DNA from: Dehalococcoidia bacterium | Lineage (GTDB): Bacteria > Chloroflexota > Dehalococcoidia > GIF9 > UBA5629 | Assembly (NCBI GenBank): GCA_041653995.1 | Contig: JBAZEK010000001.1 | Coordinates: 1-64,000, forward strand | Length of the DNA stretch: 64,000 nucleotides | Direction: 5' to 3' | Part shown: positions 55,297 through 62,803 of the stretch, in pieces | Layout: every line of letters begins with the position of its first letter | Numbering within the stretch: the first letter of the stretch is position 1 | Made by a program: the position numbers and the translations under genes | The notes under the pieces: generated by a model | Database searches by the model: none | The model's input: the letters and a program-made list of their open reading frames with translations, nothing else | Told to the model about the DNA's origin: nothing

Positions 55297-55354
55297 GTAG
55301 GGGCGTACCTTCAGGTGCGCCCGTTTTCGGGCGGGTTTAAAAACCCGCCCCTAC
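55297..55354. repeat. Short palindromic intergenic element
   Basis: A 58-base element bounded by GTAGGGGCG and CGCCCCTAC, with inner palindromes GCGCCCG-TTTT-CGGGCG and GGCGGGTTT-AA-AAACCCGCC. It fills the gap between mogA and mobB, resembles REP-like elements and could be one copy of a genomic repeat family; no second copy was noticed here. Confidence 0.5.
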
Positions 55355-55998
55355 CCTGACCTCCTTATATGAATTGAGGCCGTCTTTATTATACCAACCC
55401 TTTTCAATGTTCCCAGCATGGCCAGTATGGAGCTGGCCATAATATCTTTTACGAACCGTTTGAGCGGCACGTTTTTGCCGTTCACTGCCACCGACATATC
55501 GGCAGCCATGTCGGCGATTACATCATGTTCGATAAAATCGGCGATCCTGGTTATTTCCTGCCGGCCGAACACCGGTTTTTCCCCGGCTCTCTTGACTTTT
55601 GCTATTACTGCACAGAGGTCGGATGCGTTGCATACCAGATCCCCTGGTTTGCCTGATGGGCAGACCTCGATCTTGGGCGTACTGGTATCTTTAAATCCCT
55701 CCGCCAGGATGATGTCGTAGCTATCGCCGAGCAGACGCACGGTTTCCTCCAGCGCAGGTTCATGATCGAGCTTATTGAAGACGGTTACCCGCAGAGGTGA
55801 ACTGATCGCCACGGCGTCACTGCCGGCCTCAGAATAGCGCCAGGTGTCCTTACCCTGCGCATCGAGATCGATTGTCTGGTGGCTGTGCTTGACGGCGCCC
55901 ACGCGATAACCTCGTGACTTGAATTCGGCAATGAGTTTCTCCATGATAACCGTCTTGCCCACTCCTGACCTGCCAACGATAGCTATAACCGGCACCAT
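55351..55998 (-). CDS. mobB: MobB GTP-binding protein of molybdopterin dinucleotide synthesis
   Basis: A 215-residue MobB. Walker A GRSGVGKT (about 9-16) and a DLDAQGKDTWRYSEAGSDAV stretch are typical; the family helps MobA attach a nucleotide to the cofactor. A C-terminal extension of about 50 residues (VNGKNVPLKRFVKDI...) of unknown role is present. The start is ATG 55998, with GAGGTG six bases upstream, not GTG 56007. It follows moeA by 13 bases. Confidence 0.92.
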   Translation of the reverse strand: MVPVIAIVGRSGVGKTVIMEKLIAEFKSRGYRVGAVKHSHQTIDLDAQGKDTWRYSEAGSDAVAISSPLRVTVFNKLDHEPALEETVRLLGDSYDIILAEGFKDTSTPKIEVCPSGKPGDLVCNASDLCAVIAKVKRAGEKPVFGRQEITRIADFIEHDVIADMAADMSVAVNGKNVPLKRFVKDIMASSILAMLGTLKRVGIIKTASIHIRRSG

Positions 55999-56011
55999 AT
56001 GGTTCACCTCG

Positions 56012-57271
56012 CTATAACATTTCCTCTATATCATCCAGTAATTGCACCTTTAATATATCTCCCGGTCTGGCCAGTGGAGAGTCCTCCGGGACGATTGCCA
56101 GGCCGTTGGCTCCCGACATGGAGGTCAATATGCCCGATCCCTGCGGGCCGGTGACGCATGCCTTCCAGCCATCTTCTGTTCTGGCGACTTTAACCCGCAC
56201 GAAAATGCGTCGCGCATCAGTATTGATAATCTCCTGGTCTATTGCGGCGTATATAACCGGCCTGGTATGTTTATGAATGCCGCGCATCTTCAGGATGGCC
56301 GGCCGGGCGAACTGTTCGAATGTGATCATGGAACTGACGGGATTGCCCGGCAGTCCAAGGTGGGGGACCTCCCGGCCGTTGTCCGCTTTGAGTGTACCGA
56401 AGGCAATTGGTTTGCCCGGTTTCATACGCACTGTCCAAAATCTGATGTTTCCCATTTGGGCCAGCACATCCTTAACTACATCGTAATCCCCTTTGGAGAC
56501 CCCGCCGGAGGTTATCAGCATATCGGCGTCCAATCCAAGCCTGATTTTTTCCTGCAGCGAGGTCAGTGTATCCCTGCCTATACCTATTATCCTGGCGATG
56601 CCACCGTATCTGGCGACGTTGGCTGCGATGGTATAGCTGTTGCTGTCGTAGATCTGACCCGTCGCAAGCGGTTTGCCGGTGGGACATAACTCATCGCCGG
56701 TGGAAAGTACCGATACTACAGGGCGGCGAATGACGTTCGCGTTCTCATTTCCCAACGAGGCCAATATACCTATGCCCGAGGGTAGCAAAAGAGTGCCTTT
56801 TATCAGTACGACCTGTCCGGCGCGGATGTCTTCGCCTTTCAGGCGGGCATTGAGTTGAACCTGAGCAGTCTCCAGTATTCCTATTACGTCCAGTGGCTTT
56901 TTCTGTTTTTTTCGCTCTGTCTCATCGGTATTTTCAAATTGGACAACTGCATCAGACCCTGCGGGCAGGGGCGCGCCCGTCATGATGCGCACGGCTGTCC
57001 CGCCAGTCACTTCCAGTGATGTAGTATAGCCGGCTGCCACCTCTCCGATTACCTTTAGATAAACGGGACTTTGCCGGCTGGCGCTGAATGTATCGCAGGC
57101 TCTAACCGCGAATCCATCCATGGCCGAGTTATCATGGGGCGGTATATCAAACCGCGCCACCACATCTTCAGCCAGAACCTGGCCCAATGCTGAAAGGATC
57201 GGCCTGTTCTCGGACTCCAGTACATGGACGGTGTCCAGTATTTTTTCCAGCGCATCTTCAAGAGGAATCAT
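56012..57271 (-). CDS. moeA: Molybdopterin molybdenumtransferase MoeA
   Basis: A 419-residue MoeA, which inserts molybdate or tungstate into adenylylated molybdopterin. HDNSAMDGFAV (about 46-56), IMTGAPLPAGSDAVV near 93-107 and ISTGDELC-type and GGVSKGDYD stretches are present. ATG 57271 is chosen because MIPLEDALE matches the family start; a TTG at 57280 is possible. First gene of the five-gene cofactor operon; its product works with metal imported by TupABC. Confidence 0.96.
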   Translation of the reverse strand: MIPLEDALEKILDTVHVLESENRPILSALGQVLAEDVVARFDIPPHDNSAMDGFAVRACDTFSASRQSPVYLKVIGEVAAGYTTSLEVTGGTAVRIMTGAPLPAGSDAVVQFENTDETERKKQKKPLDVIGILETAQVQLNARLKGEDIRAGQVVLIKGTLLLPSGIGILASLGNENANVIRRPVVSVLSTGDELCPTGKPLATGQIYDSNSYTIAANVARYGGIARIIGIGRDTLTSLQEKIRLGLDADMLITSGGVSKGDYDVVKDVLAQMGNIRFWTVRMKPGKPIAFGTLKADNGREVPHLGLPGNPVSSMITFEQFARPAILKMRGIHKHTRPVIYAAIDQEIINTDARRIFVRVKVARTEDGWKACVTGPQGSGILTSMSGANGLAIVPEDSPLARPGDILKVQLLDDIEEML

Positions 57272-57359
57272 AGTCTGCAACGACCTCCGGATTGGATGGT
57301 ATTATGTTGGTGGTAAATTTAAATGTCAAATTGAGTAAATCGGACCGCTGACCGTAGTA

Positions 57360-58970
57360 TCAGCCCTGTTTAGCTTCCATTTTGCGCAGTTCAGCCCGCA
57401 ATAATTTGCCCAGCAGGTTTTTGGGTAACGCATCGATAAATTGAATGGCTTTGGGAACCTTATAATTTGGCAGCTTCAATTTACAGTAGGCCAGTATTTC
57501 CCCGGCGCTGATCATCTCGTCCTTGCGCAGCACGCAGTACGCCTTTATCTCCTCTCCATATACGTCATCCTTGACGCCGATAACACCGACCTCTGCGATC
57601 TGCGGTATTTGAAGCAGGACCTCTTCAACCTCCCGTGGCGATACGTTTTCACCGCCCCTGATGATGATATCCTTCTTGCGATCGGTGATATAGAAGTAGC
57701 CGTCCTCGTCCATGTAGCCGACATCTCCGGTGTGCAACCAGCCGTTACGAAGGGCGTTGGCGGTCTCCTGAGGCATGTTCCAATAGCCTTTCATAAGGGT
57801 GGGCCCTTTGACCACCAGTTCGCCTGTCCGGCCGGGCGGCAGCTCATTATCCTGGTCATCGAATATCTTGATGGTATCTGCCTTTATCATGCAGACGCCG
57901 ATGGATCCATACTTTGGCGGTTTGTTGGGCATATTGCCACATGTTGTAGCGCCGGTCTCCGTCATGCCCCAGCCTTCGTAAATATATGTGCCGGTCTTCT
58001 CCTTCCACTGTTGTCCCACCGCGAGTGGCAGAGGCGCCGCCCCGCAGGCGCACTCCTGCAAAGAGCTGAGGTCGTACTTGTCGAAGTCCGGGTGATTGAG
58101 CATCATGATATACATTGTTGGCACGCCGGAAAAATTAGTAACACGGAACTCCTGGATCAGTTTGAGGGCCTGCTCAGGATTGAACCACTTCATCACAACG
58201 CCCCTCATGGCGCCGATGACGCCCATCAGTGAGGTGGCCAATCCGTAAGAATGTGAGAGCGGCAGGACGAAAAGGCTGAGGGCCAGGCGGTTGCCCCCGG
58301 TTACCTTGCGCTCGATATCTATCGGTTTATGGGTCCTTACGTCCATCATGGTGCTTCTAATTTCAACCGTAGAAGAGCGATAGCGAAGGACGAAATCGCC
58401 GTATCCCAGCGCCGTCATGTACAGGCTGAAATGCGAGTGCATTACGCCTTTATTGGGACCGGTCGTGCCAGCTGTATAGATCAGTGCCGCAATATCATCA
58501 TTATCGGTCTCTTCGATCTTCAGACTATCCGGCTGGTTTGAGACGAGAGTGTCATAAAAAATAGTGCCGGGGATATCGTCCTTCTCGGTCACTATGACAT
58601 GTTTGAGTTCGGTGGCCTGTTCTTGCGCGGCCTGCACCCAGGGGGCGAACTCAGGGCTGGTTACAACGGCCCTGGCCCCGCTGTTCTGGTATATATAGGC
58701 TGCCTGGTCCGGTCTCAGCAGCGGGTTCATGGGTACTGCGATCGCGCCTATCTTGTAGATGGCAGGAAATGACCAAATTACAACCGGGCTGTTGGGCATC
58801 TGTATGGCTACTCGATCCCCCCTCTGTATGCCCAGTGACTTCAAAGCGTTGCCCAGTTTGTTGGATTGCAGTTCCATCTCTACATTGGTGTACCACTTCC
58901 CCTCGTAATAGACGCTTTCATATGGACCGTATTTCTGGATATTGTCGAGGCCGAGGCTGCCTAAATTCAT
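57360..58970 (-). CDS. Acyl-CoA synthetase (AMP-forming)
   Basis: A 536-residue ANL-superfamily acyl-CoA ligase. The P-loop YTAGTTGPNKGVMHSH (about 170-185), the A5 motif YEGWGMTETGAT, A8 GWLHTGDVGYMDEDGYFYIT and RKKDIIIRGGENVSPREVEE, and the C-terminal catalytic Lys in PKNLLGKLLRAEL are all present. Chain-length preference cannot be read. The AcuC-like deacetylase lies just downstream (30 bases), and this Lys is the type of site that is regulated by acetylation in acetyl-CoA synthetases. Confidence 0.93.
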   Translation of the reverse strand: MNLGSLGLDNIQKYGPYESVYYEGKWYTNVEMELQSNKLGNALKSLGIQRGDRVAIQMPNSPVVIWSFPAIYKIGAIAVPMNPLLRPDQAAYIYQNSGARAVVTSPEFAPWVQAAQEQATELKHVIVTEKDDIPGTIFYDTLVSNQPDSLKIEETDNDDIAALIYTAGTTGPNKGVMHSHFSLYMTALGYGDFVLRYRSSTVEIRSTMMDVRTHKPIDIERKVTGGNRLALSLFVLPLSHSYGLATSLMGVIGAMRGVVMKWFNPEQALKLIQEFRVTNFSGVPTMYIMMLNHPDFDKYDLSSLQECACGAAPLPLAVGQQWKEKTGTYIYEGWGMTETGATTCGNMPNKPPKYGSIGVCMIKADTIKIFDDQDNELPPGRTGELVVKGPTLMKGYWNMPQETANALRNGWLHTGDVGYMDEDGYFYITDRKKDIIIRGGENVSPREVEEVLLQIPQIAEVGVIGVKDDVYGEEIKAYCVLRKDEMISAGEILAYCKLKLPNYKVPKAIQFIDALPKNLLGKLLRAELRKMEAKQG

Positions 58971-59000
58971 ACCACCTGCCTCCTGTCCGCGCTTATTTGG

Positions 59001-60131
59001 CTAAAAGTGGATGGGATTCTGTGACTGGAAGCATTTCCAGTAAGGTTTTAGATTGTTTTTAACCTCCGCCTCGACCACCTTGGTCTGGGCATATGCCGGA
59101 TCCTTGTAGAATTTCCTGGTGGCAGGCTCGGGCTCCTCTACATCGATATCCCAGTCTGCCAGTCCGGAAATCAGTGCCATCCATGAGTAAGGCAGGACGC
59201 GTTTATTATAGCCGGAAGCAATCAGGTCGAGCTCACGGCCCTGGCATACCTCGTCTGCCAGATATCTGACCTTCTCACCGATCATCTGAAATCCGCGTAC
59301 CGGCAGCCCGAGGTCGGTCAAACCGTCATCCGGGTGGGGATCGGATCCCCCGTTGCGAATAATAATCTGGGGTTTGAACTCGCGCACCAGGGGTTCGACT
59401 ATCTCGCCGAAAACACGGTAGTAGGAGTCATATCCGGCGTTGGGAGGCATGGGAATATTAACGGTAAAACCTTTTCCCTTGCCCGTACCGATGTCGCCGA
59501 CAAAGCCGGTTCCAGGGTAAAGAGTGCGAGGGTCCTGGTGCAGGTCGATAAAAAGCACCCTGGGATCATCGTAGAAATACTCGCAGGTCCCATTACCTGC
59601 GTGAGCGTCGGTGTCCAGAATAAGCACCTTGTTTAATTTGTAATTGTTGATCAGATAGCGGGCGGAGAAGGCGACATCGTTATAAAGGCAGAAACCTTCT
59701 CCGCATGAGGGCTTGGCGTGGTGCATCCCGCCGCCTATAGAAATGGCCTTCTTGTAGGTGCCTTTTTGAATGATGTCGCAGCCCATCTTGGCCTGGCCGA
59801 TGATAAGCCGGGCTGCCTCCTCCAGCTTACCCGGCGTATCGAAGGGCATATTGTCCATACTCTGGAAAAGGCCGAACTTGACATGATCCAGTACGCCTTC
59901 ATGGGCCGCTTTATAGTAATCATGTGTGAAATCTACATAATCTTTGTTACAGATGAGCAGCAGGTCTTCCAGTGTGGCCGGCGGCGCCTTAATGAAGCGG
60001 TATTTCTCCCCCTCAGGCAACCTCTCCCGCAGGAAACTTGGGAAAATCTCATACCGGTCGCCGCGGAACGGGTGTCCCGGGCCATAATCATATTCCCGCA
60101 ATTCTTCGCTGTAGAGAATGGCAATAGTCAA
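59001..60131 (-). CDS. acuC: AcuC-like protein deacetylase
   Basis: A 376-residue HDAC-fold enzyme of AcuC length. GGGMHHAKP (His pair), ILDTDAHAGNGT (zinc Asp/His) and the NGGSDPHPDD region carry the catalytic residues. AcuC removes acetyl groups from acetyl-CoA synthetase in Bacillus; here the gene lies upstream of an acyl-CoA synthetase on the same strand, so a similar control is plausible. It is separate from the shorter relative at 47966. Confidence 0.88.
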   Translation of the reverse strand: MTIAILYSEELREYDYGPGHPFRGDRYEIFPSFLRERLPEGEKYRFIKAPPATLEDLLLICNKDYVDFTHDYYKAAHEGVLDHVKFGLFQSMDNMPFDTPGKLEEAARLIIGQAKMGCDIIQKGTYKKAISIGGGMHHAKPSCGEGFCLYNDVAFSARYLINNYKLNKVLILDTDAHAGNGTCEYFYDDPRVLFIDLHQDPRTLYPGTGFVGDIGTGKGKGFTVNIPMPPNAGYDSYYRVFGEIVEPLVREFKPQIIIRNGGSDPHPDDGLTDLGLPVRGFQMIGEKVRYLADEVCQGRELDLIASGYNKRVLPYSWMALISGLADWDIDVEEPEPATRKFYKDPAYAQTKVVEAEVKNNLKPYWKCFQSQNPIHF

Positions 60132-60268
60132 AATGGCCTCTCCGCTAATTTATACGGGGAAAAATGCTATAGCAATATTACTCCACTGGAAAAAGTTAAA
60201 CAAGGTGTCCCAGGGCGGCGTTCGTTTCACTCTGAAAATTGCTGGCGTTTTGTTTAACCTTTAATATA

Positions 60269-60282
60269 AAATGTATACATTT
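60269..60282. promoter_or_regulatory. 14-base perfect palindrome before the epimerase gene
   Basis: AAATGTATACATTT lies about 20 bases upstream of the start codon, close to where transcription would begin. It may be an operator; a chance palindrome is possible in this A+T-rich stretch. Confidence 0.3.
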
Positions 60283-60303
60283 ACTGGTGAGGAGGCCGGA
60301 TCT

Positions 60304-61311
60304 ATGAAAAAGGTATTGGTCACCGGCGGCACAGGATTCATCGGCCGGCATGTTGTACGTGGCAATGTTGAAAAAGGCAATCAGGTGCGCGTGCTGGTAT
60401 TGCCGGGAGACGAAGGAGAGGCCGCTATCAAGAAGCTGGGTGTGGAGACCGTGACCGGTGATATTCGCGATTACGAGTCTGTCAGGCAGGCTGCAGCCGG
60501 CAGAGAGGTCATATTCCACTGCGCGGCGGTTGTTACGGACTGGGCGCCGGCCAGGCTATTTAAAGAGGTTACCGTGGGCGGGGCCGAAAACATCTGTCGC
60601 GCCGCCATCGAAGCGGGAGTATCGCGGCTGGTGGACATCAGTACTTGTGACGTCTTCGGCACCAGTGAATCGATAGTGATGGATGAGACTCTGCCGCTGC
60701 AGTACTGGGGAGAGCCCTACCCAGATGCCAAGATAGACGCGGAAAAGATCATGCGCAGGTATCATGAGGAGAAAGGGCTGCCGCTGGCCATGGTTTATCC
60801 GCTGTGGGTGTACGGCGAGGGTGATCAGACCTTCGTTCCCCTGCTGGCCGATGCCATCATCAAGAAGGAACTGATATTCTGGCGAAAGGGCGCCATAGTG
60901 TGGCCCACATACATCGACAACCTGGTAGACCTGTTGCTGTTGATCTCGGAGGACAAGAGGGCCGTCGGGAACGGCTATCTGGTCCATGACGGCGAGTCGA
61001 CAACGCTGGAGGAATTCTGCGCGGGTATAGCCGCTGCACTGGGAGTGCCGCCCATCAAGACTTATATACCTTACTGGGCAGCGATGAACGCGGCCAGGGT
61101 GATGGAATTTAGCTGGAGGCTTTTCAAGATTAAAATGCGCCCTCTGCTGACTACATATACTGTAACAAACCTTGGATCGAGGTTCAGGTTTTCCATAGAC
61201 AAAGCCGAACGGGAGCTGGGATGGAAACCGCGTATAAGCTACCGGGAGGGCTTCGATCGCACCATGCAATGGTTAAAAACACTGGACAAGGCATCTTTTA
61301 AACAGAAATAA
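60304..61311 (+). CDS. NAD-dependent epimerase/dehydratase (3-beta-HSD-like)
   Basis: A 335-residue extended SDR. The NAD-binding TGGTGFIG (about 7-14) and the catalytic Tyr/Lys pair (YPDAK near 140) are visible; the overall text, with a helical C-terminal part, resembles 3-beta-hydroxysteroid dehydrogenase/isomerase and dihydroflavonol reductase types. The substrate is unknown. The start is ATG 60304, with GAGGAGG upstream. It is first in a short run with the SDR at 61323 and a membrane protein. Confidence 0.85.
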   Translation: MKKVLVTGGTGFIGRHVVRGNVEKGNQVRVLVLPGDEGEAAIKKLGVETVTGDIRDYESVRQAAAGREVIFHCAAVVTDWAPARLFKEVTVGGAENICRAAIEAGVSRLVDISTCDVFGTSESIVMDETLPLQYWGEPYPDAKIDAEKIMRRYHEEKGLPLAMVYPLWVYGEGDQTFVPLLADAIIKKELIFWRKGAIVWPTYIDNLVDLLLLISEDKRAVGNGYLVHDGESTTLEEFCAGIAAALGVPPIKTYIPYWAAMNAARVMEFSWRLFKIKMRPLLTTYTVTNLGSRFRFSIDKAERELGWKPRISYREGFDRTMQWLKTLDKASFKQK

Positions 61312-61322
61312 GGGAGAAAAAA

Positions 61323-62153
61323 ATGAAAGACTTTAAAGATAAGCTGGTTTACATAAGTGGTGGTTCTTCAGGCATTGGGCTTGGAGTGGCGAAAGCGATG
61401 GCGGCCAGGGGGGCCAACGTAGTTATCTTTGCGCGCCGTCAGAAAACGCTGGACGCTGCCCGTGATGAGATCAATGCATGCCGGATGATCGAGAGGCAGA
61501 AGATACATTGCCGGTCGATGGATGTCTCTCAGCGCGAACAGGTGGAGGCGGTGCTCAAAAAGGCTGTAGCGGAATACGGCGTTCCCGACATCCTGATCAA
61601 CTGCGCCGGACGTGCCCGCCCCGCTTACTTTGAGGAGATCAGCTTTGAGCAGTTCGAGGAAACCATGAAAGTGGACCTGTACGGTGTATGGAATACGATA
61701 TCGGTACTTCTTCCTTATATGAAAGAGCGCGGCGGATATATTGTGAACGTATCTTCCATCGTGGGTTTCCTGGGCATCTTCGGCTATACCGATTATGCTG
61801 CCGCCAAGTTCGGCGTGATTGGTTTATCGGAAGCTTTACGCAGTGAATTCAAGAGATACAATATCGCGGTCTCGGTGCTGTGTCCGCCGGATACCGACAC
61901 CCCCGGATTTGTGGAGGAAAACAAATCCAAACCTGAGGAGACCAAGGTTATCTCGGCCGGGGCAAAGCTTATGCAACCGGAGGCTGTAGCGGAAGCCCTG
62001 CTGAAGGGAATGGCTAAAGAGGAGTTCATTATCATCCCCAACACGGACGGCCGTTTTACCTATATTATGAAGCGGCTTTTCCCCTGGCTGGTCGAGATGG
62101 TAACCGATTCGCAGGTGCGGCAAGTGCAGAAAGCACAGGTAAGAGGTCGGTGA
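61323..62153 (+). CDS. SDR oxidoreductase resembling 3-ketosphinganine reductase
   Basis: A 276-residue classical SDR. GGSSGIGLG (about 13-21), NCAG (about 98-101), catalytic Ser in NVSS and Tyr-x3-Lys in YAAAK near 161-165 are all present. The CPPDTDTPGFVEENKSKPEE segment closely resembles eukaryotic 3-ketodihydrosphingosine reductase. No serine palmitoyltransferase is in the window, so a sphingolipid role is unproven; long-chain lipid reduction is the best general guess. GGGAG precedes the ATG. Confidence 0.86.
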   Translation: MKDFKDKLVYISGGSSGIGLGVAKAMAARGANVVIFARRQKTLDAARDEINACRMIERQKIHCRSMDVSQREQVEAVLKKAVAEYGVPDILINCAGRARPAYFEEISFEQFEETMKVDLYGVWNTISVLLPYMKERGGYIVNVSSIVGFLGIFGYTDYAAAKFGVIGLSEALRSEFKRYNIAVSVLCPPDTDTPGFVEENKSKPEETKVISAGAKLMQPEAVAEALLKGMAKEEFIIIPNTDGRFTYIMKRLFPWLVEMVTDSQVRQVQKAQVRGR

Positions 62154-62159
62154 GAAGGG

Positions 62160-62567
62160 ATGATTAAAGACGACAAACGCCGACTGATCGCTTCGCTCGA
62201 GATCGTTACCGGTGTCGGGCTAATTCTATTCTGGCTGGCCTTTTTCACTGTGGGACTGGCGCCCGAAAAGGCGCCGCCCTGTTATTACGCCTATGAGAAT
62301 TCCTTTCCATTACCGGATGGTATTCTGGCCGTATTGCTGCTGGTTGCGGGTATGTTGCTGATGAAATCAAATCCCGCCGGGCGCGCTCTGTCATTAATTG
62401 GAGCGGGAGCATTGATCTTCCTGGGGCTGCTCGATTTCAGTTTTAACCTGCAGAACGGCATATATCTAACCTCGGTAGTAGACCTTGTGCTGAATGCCTT
62501 GATCAACCTGTGGTGCGTTGGCTTCGGTTTGGCGGCGTGCATAGTCGTCGGCAGGATGGAAAAATGA
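62160..62567 (+). CDS. Hypothetical four-pass membrane protein
   Basis: A 135-residue protein with four hydrophobic segments (about 12-32, 51-67, 76-91 and 103-128). No family is recognised. It begins six bases after the SDR stop, so it is probably co-transcribed with it. Confidence 0.7.
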   Translation: MIKDDKRRLIASLEIVTGVGLILFWLAFFTVGLAPEKAPPCYYAYENSFPLPDGILAVLLLVAGMLLMKSNPAGRALSLIGAGALIFLGLLDFSFNLQNGIYLTSVVDLVLNALINLWCVGFGLAACIVVGRMEK

Positions 62568-62604
62568 CTGCCGGTCAGCCGGCATTATCTGCGTTTTTAC
62601 AGAT

Positions 62605-62635
62605 ATAATGGTTGCATCAGGGTTGCAACCATTAT
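62605..62635. repeat. Inverted repeat, 12-base arms
   Basis: ATAATGGTTGCA and its complement around a seven-base loop, 38 bases after the membrane protein stop. It lacks a T-run; it may be a weak terminator for the upstream run or an operator for the alcohol dehydrogenase gene. Confidence 0.4.
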
Positions 62636-62705
62636 TATATTAGTCATGAAGCCGCGGCCGGCGTCTCTATTTTGCAGACTATCTTTCACTGATATACAGT
62701 CGTCC

Positions 62706-62733
62706 TTGCTATTGAAAAAGTATGTTGTACAAT
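62706..62733 (+). promoter_or_regulatory. Promoter of the alcohol dehydrogenase gene
   Basis: TTGCTA (62706-62711), 16-base spacer, TACAAT (62728-62733). Transcription from about 62740 would leave a 64-base leader with a GGAG ribosome site before ATG 62804. Confidence 0.4.
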
Positions 62734-62803
62734 TTCCCGGATAGAACCCGCAGGTGTTTTGCTTGCACGGTTGGGTGAAATATTGAAAAGGAGAGAGGTT
62801 GTT

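Noticed and set aside
57441..58232. 263-residue plus-strand open frame
   Set aside because: Antisense of the acyl-CoA synthetase; no conserved motif.
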